Position numbers and translations under genes: made by a program
The notes under the pieces: generated by a model
Databases searched by the model: none
The model's input: only the letters and a program-made list of their open reading frames with translations
What the model was told of the DNA's origin: nothing
In this document: piece after piece, positions 17,824-26,430 of the stretch
Numbering within the stretch: position 1 is the first letter of the stretch
Layout: each line of letters starts with the position of its first letter
Source of the DNA: JAMXLO01 sp963696645
Lineage (GTDB): Bacteria; Pseudomonadota; Alphaproteobacteria; Acetobacterales; Acetobacteraceae
Assembly: GCA_963696645.1 (NCBI GenBank)
Contig: CAVOKY010000008.1
Coordinates: forward strand, 434,001 to 498,000
DNA: 64,000 nt
Direction of reading: 5' to 3'

Positions 17824-19329
17824 TCAAATCATAGCCGGAATGACCACCGCCTCGGCAAGCCATTCCGCCGCTGCGGTCGCGGCGCGTCCGGCTTTGGTGA
17901 GGTAGTAGCGGTAGGTTCCAGTGGCGCGTTTGATCACCCCGAGGTCCAGCAGCCGGCGCAGTTGCCGCGACAGTCTGGTTGGCGACAGCATGCCGAGGTC
18001 GGGCAACAACTCGCCCCGGCGGATGCCGGCAATGTTGACCTTCGGGTTCTGCAAGGCGTGCAACAGGGCCTTGTCCACCGGGGCAAAGAAGTTGATCCCT
18101 TGGACCGTCTTGCCGTCCACCGCATGCGGCTTGGTCAGCCGCGCAAGCGCCCGGATGCCGGCGGAGAAGTCATCCAGCGCGGACAGGTGGGCGATGTAGC
18201 GTCGGTTACAGCCGAGCAGTATCTCACGCAGGTCGATCAGGCTGTAGATCGATTTCTTGACTGGTGCGAGTTCCCGGCTCGCCGGGCCGTGGCGGTGTTC
18301 CACCTTGCGGTGGTGCTTGAAGAACGACACATCGTTGGTCGTGGTCTCGATGCGCAGCACGATGCCGTGCTTGTCGTACATCTTGATCGAGCACTTGCCG
18401 AAGCGGTGCTTGATGCAGGTACCCTCGATCCGGGTGGAGAACTGCGAGCCGACCTCCTGGGCCAACAATGGCGTGATCTGCCGGCCGAGGAATGTGGCGA
18501 TCTGCTCGGCCTTCACGCTCAGCACCGACTGGCGGACCAGTTGCTCATAGAGCGGGCCGAGCGTTGTGGTGGACTGGAACGCCAGGTCGGTGGCGTATTC
18601 CACCTGCATCAGGCTCCAGTGGTAGGTTTGCCCGAATACCTCCGACACCGGGCAGCACAGCGCGGCGTAGCGATCCAGGGTACGGTGCAATTGATCGGGG
18701 GAGAGACTGTCGGCCAGTTGCTGGGCGCGGCCCCAGTCGTCGATCCGCACGAAAGCGTTGTCGGCCATGGTGTAGCCGATGCCCTGCGCGGCCAGCCTGC
18801 GCGCCAGCCAGCTATGGCCGTTGCAGTAGAATTGCAGGCGGAACGGCGCCCAGGTCGGCACGCGCAGATAGACCAGCCCGAATTTGGCGTCCTGGAAATA
18901 GAAGTAGTAGTGCAGGCATTTGCCGCTGTCCGGCCGGATGTAGGTCTTATGCGTCTGCTTGTCGTGCCAGGGCTTGTAGGCGTCGCAGGCTTCCATGGCC
19001 GAGATGACGTGCACCAGGCCGGGATGGTCGCCACGCCGCTCAAGCACGCGCGCCACAACATCTTCCTTGCGGACATGCGGCTTGGCGATGTGCTCGATGC
19101 GGACCCCAGCCTCGGCGGCCAGCGACGCCGCACGCTCGCGCACCCGATCGCGCAGCGTCTTGGCGAAGTCCGGGTAGTCGAAGATGCGGATGCCACTGGC
19201 ATGGAGATACCCGGTCATTCCTGCGGCGTAGCACACTACGGGCAGCGTCCCGGTGATCACCAGCCGGTCGTAGCACGACAGCATCCCGGCAATCCGATCG
19301 TCGTAGCGCTCCGTCAGTGACTGGCTCAT
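17824..19329 (-). CDS. Uncharacterised 501-aa protein with C-terminal winged helix (copy B)
   Basis: Intact sister of the frameshifted gene at 15976-17608. Regions shared by both: CYDRLVITGTL (about 19-29), CLHYYFYFQDAKFGLVYLRV followed by FYCNGHSWLARRLAAQGIGYT (about 138-190), MQVEYATDLAF, and KCSIKMYDKHGIVLRIET (about 310). The C-terminal part has GELLPDLGMLSPTRLSRQL followed by LLDLGVIKRATGTYRYYLT, a winged helix-turn-helix with wing. No signal peptide or membrane helix. I know no function; DNA or RNA binding is plausible, and two divergent copies side by side may point to a mobile or repeat-prone family. No inverted repeats were found at either end. Confidence 0.75.
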   Translation of the reverse strand: MSQSLTERYDDRIAGMLSCYDRLVITGTLPVVCYAAGMTGYLHASGIRIFDYPDFAKTLRDRVRERAASLAAEAGVRIEHIAKPHVRKEDVVARVLERRGDHPGLVHVISAMEACDAYKPWHDKQTHKTYIRPDSGKCLHYYFYFQDAKFGLVYLRVPTWAPFRLQFYCNGHSWLARRLAAQGIGYTMADNAFVRIDDWGRAQQLADSLSPDQLHRTLDRYAALCCPVSEVFGQTYHWSLMQVEYATDLAFQSTTTLGPLYEQLVRQSVLSVKAEQIATFLGRQITPLLAQEVGSQFSTRIEGTCIKHRFGKCSIKMYDKHGIVLRIETTTNDVSFFKHHRKVEHRHGPASRELAPVKKSIYSLIDLREILLGCNRRYIAHLSALDDFSAGIRALARLTKPHAVDGKTVQGINFFAPVDKALLHALQNPKVNIAGIRRGELLPDLGMLSPTRLSRQLRRLLDLGVIKRATGTYRYYLTKAGRAATAAAEWLAEAVVIPAMI

Positions 19330-19393
19330 GCTGCCCCCGCGCGGTAACCGCAGGGAAGGCTACACCAGACCTATTGGTTCCGGCTCCGCCGGC

Positions 19394-20236
19394 TTAGGGA
19401 GTCCGCGGCGACCACCCATAAGCCTTGGCGCAAGCCCCTCCCATCAGCATCGCCCGCTCCGCATCGCTCAGCCGGTCGGTGCGAATAAACGGATCGACGG
19501 CCTGCTCGTAATTGACGACAGCAAACGCGCGTGTCCAGTCCGTGCCCCACAGGCAGCGCTCGAAACCCCACGCGTCGAACACACGCGCAAGCGGATCCCA
19601 TATGTCCGGGAATGGGAACGGCTTCTGCGACAGCGTGCACGCGCCGCTGACCTTGATCACCGCGTTCGGACGCTTCGCCAGTTCCAGCACCTTCGGCAGG
19701 TCGGCCCAGGGCTGCGGCGGCGCGGGCGGCACGCGCGGCTGCATGATCCCCAGATGGTCGATAATGAAACGCGTCCCGGGATGCCGATCGATCAGCGCGG
19801 TGCCCACATCCAGATTGCCCCAGAACAGGATGTTGACCGGCAGATCGTGACGAGCGGCCGCACGCAGGATCCGGTCGAGGCCCGGATCATCCGCCGCGCG
19901 TCCCGCCTCTTTTGGCAGCATGATGCGGATGCCGACCGCGCCCGGCACCTTCTTCCACTCGGCGATGACATCGGCTACCGCCGGATCGTCCGGATTGACC
20001 GGCTTGACGATGGCGAACCGGTCGGGATGCGCCTTCTGCACTTCCACCGCATAGCTGGCGTCGTACTGGTACAGGCCAAAGGCCGAGATAAAGATCGCGC
20101 CGTCGACGCCGACCTTGTCCATCGCCGCCACCATCTCGTCACCCGTCACATGATCGGGCCAGTTCGGCACGCTGTGCCACGGACGCTTCGCCGTGTTCGC
20201 CTCATAGGCATGGACCTGGCAATCAATGATCGTCAT
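19394..20236 (-). CDS. Amidohydrolase family 2 TIM-barrel protein
   Basis: The 280-residue protein starts TIIDCQVHAYEANTAKRPWH, a variant of the HxH metal motif (QVHAYE keeps one histidine), and has FIIDHLGIMQP (about 135), VIKVSGACTLSQ, and CLWGTDWTRAF with the late aspartate (about 240). It is paralogous along its length to the protein at 37877. GAGGAG precedes ATG 20236. It lies 112 bp beyond the leftward GntR gene's stop, on the same strand, so the two may be co-transcribed with the regulator first. It is probably a lactonase, hydrolase or decarboxylase of a catabolic route. Confidence 0.8.
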   Translation of the reverse strand: MTIIDCQVHAYEANTAKRPWHSVPNWPDHVTGDEMVAAMDKVGVDGAIFISAFGLYQYDASYAVEVQKAHPDRFAIVKPVNPDDPAVADVIAEWKKVPGAVGIRIMLPKEAGRAADDPGLDRILRAAARHDLPVNILFWGNLDVGTALIDRHPGTRFIIDHLGIMQPRVPPAPPQPWADLPKVLELAKRPNAVIKVSGACTLSQKPFPFPDIWDPLARVFDAWGFERCLWGTDWTRAFAVVNYEQAVDPFIRTDRLSDAERAMLMGGACAKAYGWSPRTP

Positions 20237-20348
20237 CGGAATAGCTCCTCTGTGCCGCGCAAGCTTGACGATCACAGCCGGGATATGTCCAGAGCGCCCC
20301 GGCAGAATGCATTTGCCGGCAAAGCTGCCAAGGCGTCAGCCGTAAGGT

Positions 20349-21083
20349 TCAGCGTCCCCTGCTGCGCACCAGGCTGCTGTCCAACTGCTCCTTCAGGGCG
20401 GCGGTAAAAACCGGTTCCCAGCTCATGATGTGCTGAGTGGTCAGCCTGGCGATCGCTTCCGTGTCGCCAGCGACGGCGAAGTCGATGAACTGATAGTGTT
20501 CCTTCACCGAGGCGACCTGTCGCTGCCGCCCGGCCGCGGAGCCCATCCCGTAGAGGCGCATGCCGTCGCGCAGATCCATGATCATCTTGGTGAGCATCGG
20601 ATTGTTGAGACGCGAGACCAGAGCCAGATGGAATGCGCGGTCGGTTTCGATGTAGCCGCCGCCATCCTTGCGCCTGACGGCCACGGCCACATCATCGGCC
20701 AGCCTGCGCAGTTCGTCGGTGTCGGTGAGGCGCCTTTCCGCCAGGCCGACCATTGCGAATTTTTCCAGCAGCTCGCGCAGCGCGAAGCTCTGCCTGAGTT
20801 CTTCGAGCGTGGTCGCCTCGACGCGGAAGCCGCGGTTGCGCATCGGCGCGATGAGGCCGCTATGGCTCAGCTCGAGCAGCGCCTCGCGCACAGGGGTGGT
20901 CGAGACCCCGAGCTCCTCGGCCAGCGAGGGAACGGAATACATCGTTCCGGGACCGCTGTGGCCGGACACGATGTCCGCGCGCACGCGGCGGAGCACCATG
21001 TCGCGCAGACTGGTGAAGCTGTCGTTCCGAGGGGCGTCCAAGGTCAGATTCCTTTCCCGCGAAAATTTTCGCCTGCCCTTCAT
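20349..21083 (-). CDS. GntR-family regulator with FCD ligand-binding domain
   Basis: The winged-helix domain spans about residues 20-85 (TMYSVPSLAEELGVSTTPVR and EALLELSHSGLIAP), followed by an FCD domain with ELRQSFALRELLEKFAM, TDRAFHLALVSRLNNPML and the histidines of the metal site (EHYQFIDFAV; TTQHIMSWEP). FCD regulators respond to organic acids. ATG 21083 is used; a GTG at 21107 would overlap a repeated motif, and a TTG at 21041 behind GGGAAAGG is also possible. It is divergent from the rubredoxin operon and probably controls it and the downstream amidohydrolase. Confidence 0.85.
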   Translation of the reverse strand: MKGRRKFSRERNLTLDAPRNDSFTSLRDMVLRRVRADIVSGHSGPGTMYSVPSLAEELGVSTTPVREALLELSHSGLIAPMRNRGFRVEATTLEELRQSFALRELLEKFAMVGLAERRLTDTDELRRLADDVAVAVRRKDGGGYIETDRAFHLALVSRLNNPMLTKMIMDLRDGMRLYGMGSAAGRQRQVASVKEHYQFIDFAVAGDTEAIARLTTQHIMSWEPVFTAALKEQLDSSLVRSRGR

Positions 21084-21100
21084 AAACCGCTTGCGTTGCC

Positions 21101-21151
21101 GTGTCACGCGTGATAGTAGCGCGTTACTTACATGAGTAATGTGTCACGCGT
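21101..21151. promoter_or_regulatory. Putative GntR operators: GTGTCACGCGT repeated 40 bp apart
   Basis: GTGTCACGCGT occurs in the same orientation at 21101-21111 and 21141-21151, exactly 40 bp apart (about four helical turns). Between them TTACTTACATGAGTAA (21124-21139) has 5-base inverted arms. All lie in the divergent region between the GntR gene and the rubredoxin gene, a natural place for autoregulation and control of the operon. Binding is inferred. Confidence 0.5.
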
Positions 21152-21171
21152 CACCATCAAAGGAGGTCACG

Positions 21172-21390
21172 ATGCTTGAAGACGCCCTGAAACGCTGGAT
21201 CTGCCTGGGATGCGGCTTCTCCTACGACGAAGCCCTCGGCCTGCCCGAGCACGGCATTCAACCCGGCACCCGCTGGCGGGACATCTCCGACGACTGGTGC
21301 TGCCCCGACTGCGGCACGCCAAAGTCACGCTTCGAGATGGTCGAGATCGGCTACGCCGAAGGCCAGCCGTCCGTCCGCATCGCCGCCTGA
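21172..21390 (+). CDS. Rubredoxin
   Basis: The 72-residue protein carries the two iron-binding knuckles of rubredoxin, WICLGCGFSYDEALG (CxxC, about 9-12) and WCCPDCGTPKSRFEMVE (CPxCG, about 43-47), with the usual spacing and hydrophobic core. It is a small soluble one-electron carrier. The start at 21172 has AAAGGAGGTCACG in front; an upstream ATG at 21139 overlaps the putative operator. It heads an operon with a pirin-like and a tautomerase-like gene, so it may supply electrons to a partner oxygenase or reductase not in this window, or to the pirin-like protein. Confidence 0.9.
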   Translation: MLEDALKRWICLGCGFSYDEALGLPEHGIQPGTRWRDISDDWCCPDCGTPKSRFEMVEIGYAEGQPSVRIAA

Positions 21391-21418
21391 CGGCAACACT
21401 CAATCAATGGAGGTCGCC

Positions 21419-22171
21419 ATGACCAATTCCTTCGTCCTGCGCGCCGACGAGCGCGGCTACAACAAGATCCTCTCGACCGGTGCCACGGCGAGCTATGTCG
21501 GCGGGCATCCCGATGCGTTCATCACCCGCTCCTCAAGCTTCAACTTCGGCGCGTATCAGGATGGCCGGCCAGGGTTCGGCCGAATCCGGGTGTTCGGTGA
21601 CGAAGCCTTCCATCACCCGGGATGTAGCTACAGCATGCATCCGCACCACAACTTCATCATCTGCGCGTTTGTGCTGGAGGGTAAGCTCACGCACATCAAC
21701 ACGCTGGGCGGGCTCGATGATCTGGGGCCGGGCGACTACTACGCGTTCTCCGCCGGTTCCGGCGGGCTGCATGAGGAGCTCAACCGCTATGCGGAGCCGA
21801 TGCGGGCGATCTATCTCTGGGTGCTGCCGGACCACCTCCTGCTGCCGCCATCCTACACGCGCGGCCACTTCGATGCCGCCGCCGGGATGAACCGCATCAC
21901 CCCGCTGATTGGTGATGCGACGGGCGCGGTGCCGATAGCGCAGGACGCCAGGGTGTCGCGGCTGATGAGCGATGCGCCCGGCACGTTCCGCTACCGGCCT
22001 CGCTCCGCGGGACATGGTGTCTATGCGTTCGTGCTCGACGGCACGCTGCGCTGCGACGGCACCACGCTCAAGCGGCGGGACAGCAAGGGTGTCTGGGGCG
22101 TGGACGAGATCGTCTGCGAAACCGGCCGCGGCGACACCGACGTGCTGTTTGTCGAAACCATCATGCAGTGA
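21419..22171 (+). CDS. Pirin-like bicupin protein
   Basis: The 250-residue protein has the N-terminal pirin/YhaK pattern: GYNKILSTGATASYVGG, SSSFNFGAYQDGRPGFGRIR, HPGCSYSMHPHHNFIICAFV (metal-binding histidines about 77-80) and LEGKLTHINTLGGLDDLGPG, followed by a second, more degenerate cupin barrel. Pirins of this type can bind Fe and some cleave quercetin; the reaction here is unknown. It begins 28 bp after rubredoxin with GGAGGTCGCC upstream and is followed 61 bp later by a tautomerase-like gene. Confidence 0.75.
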   Translation: MTNSFVLRADERGYNKILSTGATASYVGGHPDAFITRSSSFNFGAYQDGRPGFGRIRVFGDEAFHHPGCSYSMHPHHNFIICAFVLEGKLTHINTLGGLDDLGPGDYYAFSAGSGGLHEELNRYAEPMRAIYLWVLPDHLLLPPSYTRGHFDAAAGMNRITPLIGDATGAVPIAQDARVSRLMSDAPGTFRYRPRSAGHGVYAFVLDGTLRCDGTTLKRRDSKGVWGVDEIVCETGRGDTDVLFVETIMQ

Positions 22172-22232
22172 CGCCGTGACGAGGGAGGGATTCGGCTGGT
22201 TCGATCCCTCCCTCCGGCTGAGGAGACGATCA

Positions 22233-22781
22233 ATGCCCATCATGCAAGTGCAGTATCCCGAGGCCGCGCTCGATGGCGATCGGAAGGCGGCTCTGGCTCA
22301 GCGTCTCACCGACGTTCTGATTGCGATGGAAGGTGGGGCCGACACGGCGGGCGGACGGGCCTTCGCCTGGGTGCTGTTTACGCCGGTCAAGCAGGACGAT
22401 TGGTGGATTGGCGGTCGAACGGATGACCGGTTTGTCGCATCGCCTGGCAAGTTTCTGGTGCATGTGACCGTGCCCGAGGGCTACATGAATGCGCCGCACA
22501 AGAGCGACGTCCACGCGGCCGTCAACAGCGCGATCGTCGAAGTCATGGGTGGCGAAGGGAACTCTGGGGCCAGTGTTCTGGTCGTCATCGACGAGGTGAC
22601 CGAGGGGAACTGGGGAGCGGGCGGTCGAACCATCAGCCTCGCATCGATTGCCGGCAAGGTAGGGCTGCCGCAGGATGGCGACAGGTTCGGCTGGGTGCGC
22701 GCCTACTTCGATGCAAAGACGCGGCAGTTTGCTTCGGCCGGATACCCGGCGGATGTCGGTGGTCTGCTGAGCGCTCGCTGA
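22233..22781 (+). CDS. Tautomerase-superfamily-like protein
   Basis: The 182-residue protein opens MPIMQVQYPEAALDGDRKAA; the proline after the initiator methionine is the catalytic base in 4-oxalocrotonate tautomerases and MSAD/cis-CaaD relatives. LAQRLTDVLIAMEGG continues the first beta-alpha unit, and SPGKFLVHVTVPEGYMNAPH with VNSAIVEVMGG looks like the second unit, so it is a fused double-length version. The role would be keto-enol isomerisation of a catabolic intermediate. Third gene of the rubredoxin operon; AGGAGACG precedes the start. Confidence 0.65.
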   Translation: MPIMQVQYPEAALDGDRKAALAQRLTDVLIAMEGGADTAGGRAFAWVLFTPVKQDDWWIGGRTDDRFVASPGKFLVHVTVPEGYMNAPHKSDVHAAVNSAIVEVMGGEGNSGASVLVVIDEVTEGNWGAGGRTISLASIAGKVGLPQDGDRFGWVRAYFDAKTRQFASAGYPADVGGLLSAR

Positions 22782-23139
22782 GCACGGCCACCGCAGCAGC
22801 CAGCCACCGAATAGCCTGGCCCGCTTTGGCATCGCACGATCTTTCGTTGCACCGGCGCGAAATGTTGCGGGTCCGCGCCGGGCCGCTTGCCGCCCTCGAC
22901 GACTTCCGACCTCGAACGCCTGCTGTCGCCGGCGGACTCTGCAGTCCAGCCGTTCCCCTACCGATCATGACCTGCAATGCGGTCGCCTGACCTGAGAGCC
23001 CGAGAAGGGTCGCACTGAGCCGTCTCGGCGCCAAAATGGCGGACTCCGAGAATCATGGAACCGCAATCCGTGTCCCCAGGAGCGCGCCCGGCACACAACC
23101 CTTCAGGAATATTTTCCTTGACGCGGCCTCGCCAAATAT
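22782..23139. other. Intergenic stretch with a likely promoter at its right end
   Basis: No gene is visible in these 358 bases. Near the right end TTGACG (23118-23123) could be a -35 element; the matching -10 would fall within the LexA-like box that follows. Confidence 0.4.
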
Positions 23140-23154
23140 GTTCGTATTTCGTTC
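23140..23154 (+). promoter_or_regulatory. LexA (SOS) box of the alphaproteobacterial type
   Basis: GTTCGTATTTCGTTC is a perfect GTTC-N7-GTTC, the known LexA operator of alphaproteobacteria. It ends directly before the GTG start of the gene at 23155 and overlaps where the -10 hexamer should be if TTGACG at 23118 is the -35. That arrangement would give a leaderless, SOS-controlled transcript. LexA binding is inferred from the motif. Confidence 0.65.
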
Positions 23155-23835
23155 GTGACCGCCCAGCCCCCCGCCACAGCCCAAGCCACCGGCCCCGATA
23201 CCCACCAGGATCGGCCGGCCCCCGGTGCCAATGGGCCCACCAGCACCAGCTACCTCCTCAGCCTCGTCCGCACCCTGATCGATTACGGCAGACACCTCGC
23301 CGCCACGCTGCAAAAGCGCACCGCGGACACCAGCCTCGCCGACGTCACCCGCAACTTCGGCACCCTCGACATCGCGAAGATCCTCGCATGCATCAGCCGC
23401 GGCCTGCTGCGCGCGGCCGAGCTCGAAGCCAGGCTCGCCGGTCGCCCCGACCGCCACGACGCCGCTCCGGCCAGCCGCACCGCCCCATCCCGCCGCGAAC
23501 CGCGCGTCGCCCCACCCGTGGACCCAGGCGCCAGCGCAGCCGATGCAAATATCGCCCGCCTGCCCACGCCCGCCGACATCGCGGCCCAGGTCCGCCGCCG
23601 CCCGGTCGGCGCCGTCATCGCTGACATCTGTCGCGACATCGGGATCGTGCCGAGCAACCCGCTGTGGGACGAAATCGCCCTGGCCATCATCGGCAACGGC
23701 GGCAACCTCGCCACGCTGATCAAGGACATTTGCCAGCGGCTCATGAGTCCGATCGATCCGCCCGCCACCGAGCATCCCGCACGCCCGGAACCGTACCAGC
23801 GATCCGCGCTGGCGCCCGGCACCGGCCCGCCCTGA
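23155..23835 (+). CDS. Hypothetical protein, probably SOS-regulated
   Basis: The 226-residue protein has a flexible Pro/Ala-rich N-terminus, a helical segment SYLLSLVRTLIDYGRHLAAT (about 33-52), the helix NFGTLDIAKILACISRGLLR (67-86), a Pro/Arg-rich linker, and a C-terminal helical part with VRRRPVGAVIADICRDIGIV and NPLWDEIALAIIGNGGNLATL. No signal peptide, enzyme motif or clear membrane span. I do not recognise it. Initiation at the GTG that abuts the LexA box implies little or no 5' leader. It may act in DNA-damage physiology, but only the operator supports that. Confidence 0.6.
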   Translation: MTAQPPATAQATGPDTHQDRPAPGANGPTSTSYLLSLVRTLIDYGRHLAATLQKRTADTSLADVTRNFGTLDIAKILACISRGLLRAAELEARLAGRPDRHDAAPASRTAPSRREPRVAPPVDPGASAADANIARLPTPADIAAQVRRRPVGAVIADICRDIGIVPSNPLWDEIALAIIGNGGNLATLIKDICQRLMSPIDPPATEHPARPEPYQRSALAPGTGPP

Positions 23836-24014
23836 ACCCAAGGCTCAAATCATCGAAGCCTGACGCACGGGGCCAGCACACGGGTCGCCCCGCCATCCTG
23901 AGTCGTCCGCCGCCGCGTCAGCACGACGCGCGGTTGCCTGGTGCGCTTCGCCCCACGGCCCTGGACATAGCGCCGCAGTTCCCCGACGCTACCCGCCGGG
24001 GAACTGCCCGCCAA

Positions 24015-26213
24015 TCAGGCGAGATCGAACCGGTCGAGGTTCATCACCTTGCCCCATGCCGCGACGAACGCATCCACGAACGCCCCCGCCGCATCGTCAG
24101 TCGCGTAGGCTTCCGCCAGCGCCCGCAACTGCGAGTTCGATCCGAAGATCAGGTCAACCCGCGTCCCGGCCCACTTCGTCTCGCCCGCCGCCCGATCGCG
24201 CGCCACGAACACGCCTTCGGAGGCTGCTTCCCACTTCATGCTCGTACTCGTCTTGAGCAGGTTCACGAAGAAATCGTTGGTCAGCGTCCCCGGCCGCCCG
24301 GTGAACAATCCGAGCTTGGACCCACCGAAGTTCGCGCCCAGCACACGCAGCCCGCCGATGAGCACCGTCATCTCGGGGGCGGTCAGCGTCAGGAGCTGCG
24401 CACGATCGACCAGCATTTCCTCAGCCGACCGGTGGTGTTCGCCGCTCATGTAGTTGCGGAACCCATCCACCTTCGGTTCGAGCACGGCGAAGGAGTCGAC
24501 ATCGGTCTGCTCCTGCGACGCGTCGGTGCGGCCCGGGGTGAACGGCACCTGCACGGTGTGGCCGGCATGCTTCGCGGCCTGCTCGACCGCCGCGCAGCCA
24601 CCCAGAACGATCAGGTCGGCGAGCGAAACCTTCTTGCTGCCGAACTGCGAGGCGTTGAACGCCTGCTGTATCTTCTCCAGCTTCGCCAACGCAACGGCCA
24701 GCTCCGCCGGTTCGTTGACCGTCCAATTCTTCTGCGGCGCCAGGCGAATGCGCGCCCCGTTGGCCCCGCCGCGCTTGTCACCGCCGCGGAACGTCGCGGC
24801 CGAAGCCCAGGCGGTCGCGACCAGCCGCGGGATCGACAGCCCCGAGGCAAGGATCTTCGCCTTCAGCGCCGCGCTGTCCGCGTCGTCGATCAGTGCATGA
24901 TCGACAGCGGGAACCGGGTCCTGCCACAACCGCGGCTCGGCAGGCACTTCCGGGCCAAGATACCGGGAATACGGGCCCATGTCGCGGTGCGTCAGCTTGT
25001 ACCACGCCTCGGCAAAGGCCGCGGCCAACTGATCCGGATTCTCGTAGAAGCGCCGCGAAATCGGCTCGTAGATCGGGTCCATCCTCAGCGCGAGGTCGGT
25101 CGTCAGCATCATCGGCGCGTGCCGCTTTGACGGATCGTGCGCATCCGGCACTGTGCCCGCCGCCGCGGGATCCTCCGGCTTCCATTGCCAGGCGCCCGCA
25201 GGGCTCTTGGTCAGCTCCCACTCGTAGCCGAACAAATTCTCGAAGAAACCGTTGTCCCACCTCACCGGGTTCTTGGTCCACGCGCCCTCGAGCCCGCTGG
25301 TGATCGCATCGTCGCCGGCGCCGGTGCCGAAGCTGTTCTTCCAACCGAGGCCTTGTTGCTCGATGGCGGCTCCCTCGGGTACCGGCCCGACATATCGCGC
25401 CGGGTCGGCGGCGCCATGGGTCTTGCCGAACGTGTGACCGCCGGCGATGAGCGCGACGGTCTCTTCGTCGTTCATCGCCATGCGTGCGAATGTCTCACGA
25501 ATGTCGCGCGCCGCGGCGAGCGGATCCGGCTTGCCGTTCGGCCCCTCCGGATTGACATAGATCAGGCCCATCTGAACGGCAGCGAGCGGATTCTCCAGTT
25601 GCCGGTCGCCGCTGTAGCGCTCGTCCGCCAGCCACTTGCCCTCGGAGCCCCAGTAAATATCCTCCGGCGGCTCCCAGACGTCCGCGCGTCCGCCGGCGAA
25701 ACCGGCCGTCCTGAAGCCCATCGATTCGAGGGCGCAGTTCCCGGCCAGGATCATCAGGTCGCCCCAGGAGATTTTCCGCCCGTATTTCTGCTTGATCGGC
25801 CAGAGCAGCAGGCGCGCCTTGTCGAGGTTCGCATTGTCGGGCCAGCTGTTAAGCGGAGCAAAGCGCTGCGTGCCGGCGCCCCCGCCCCCGCGGCCGTCGC
25901 TGATGCGGTAGGTGCCCGCGCTGTGCCAGGCCATCCGGATGAACAGCGGACCATAATGGCCGTAGTCGGCTGGCCACCAGTCCTGCGAGCCCGTCATCAG
26001 CGCGAAGATGTCCCGTTTCACGGCCCCGAGGTCGAGGCTCTTGAACGCCTCGGCGTAGTTGAAGCCCTTCCCCATGGGATCCGACAGGGGCGAGTTCTGG
26101 TGAAGAATCGACAGATCCAGCCGGTTCGGCCACCAAAGCTGGTTCGTCATGCTCCGGACGACGGCGTCCGTGCTGACCTTGTTGCCCATCGGGCACTTGG
26201 TTTCGGCGTCCAT
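24015..26213 (-). CDS. katG: Bifunctional catalase-peroxidase
   Basis: The 732-residue haem enzyme breaks down H2O2 and acts as a broad peroxidase. All hallmarks are visible: the distal Arg-Trp-His in FIRMAWHSAGTYR (R93, W96, H97), the Tyr of the Met-Tyr-Trp adduct in GLIYVNPEGP (Y219), its Met in RMAMND (M245), and the proximal His in IAGGHTFGKTHGA (H260). The second, haem-less half (from about 420) is complete. Length is standard. OxyR control is common for katG, but no site is claimed. It is read leftwards away from the MLE region. Confidence 0.97.
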   Translation of the reverse strand: MDAETKCPMGNKVSTDAVVRSMTNQLWWPNRLDLSILHQNSPLSDPMGKGFNYAEAFKSLDLGAVKRDIFALMTGSQDWWPADYGHYGPLFIRMAWHSAGTYRISDGRGGGGAGTQRFAPLNSWPDNANLDKARLLLWPIKQKYGRKISWGDLMILAGNCALESMGFRTAGFAGGRADVWEPPEDIYWGSEGKWLADERYSGDRQLENPLAAVQMGLIYVNPEGPNGKPDPLAAARDIRETFARMAMNDEETVALIAGGHTFGKTHGAADPARYVGPVPEGAAIEQQGLGWKNSFGTGAGDDAITSGLEGAWTKNPVRWDNGFFENLFGYEWELTKSPAGAWQWKPEDPAAAGTVPDAHDPSKRHAPMMLTTDLALRMDPIYEPISRRFYENPDQLAAAFAEAWYKLTHRDMGPYSRYLGPEVPAEPRLWQDPVPAVDHALIDDADSAALKAKILASGLSIPRLVATAWASAATFRGGDKRGGANGARIRLAPQKNWTVNEPAELAVALAKLEKIQQAFNASQFGSKKVSLADLIVLGGCAAVEQAAKHAGHTVQVPFTPGRTDASQEQTDVDSFAVLEPKVDGFRNYMSGEHHRSAEEMLVDRAQLLTLTAPEMTVLIGGLRVLGANFGGSKLGLFTGRPGTLTNDFFVNLLKTSTSMKWEAASEGVFVARDRAAGETKWAGTRVDLIFGSNSQLRALAEAYATDDAAGAFVDAFVAAWGKVMNLDRFDLA

Positions 26214-26430
26214 GATGCCTCCAATCGTGGTCTGCGTTGCTCGACCGTGGCGCGGGCGATAGCGCCCCCGCGTTCATCTGTCCAATCGATTAAATCTCTC
26301 AGTATGATCGAATTTTCCATTCAGGCGGACGTACGCCACCTTGCTCCGACGCCCCTCGGGGCGCGGCGTTAGTATCAATGTGGTTCGTCGATGTCGCGTC
26401 TGCCAGTGCGGTCAAACTGATTGGCACTGC

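Noticed and set aside
17806..19320. 504-codon plus-strand frame opposite the unknown 501-aa gene
   Set aside because: The minus-strand frame shares motifs with its neighbour copy; the plus frame shares none and has shadow-type composition.
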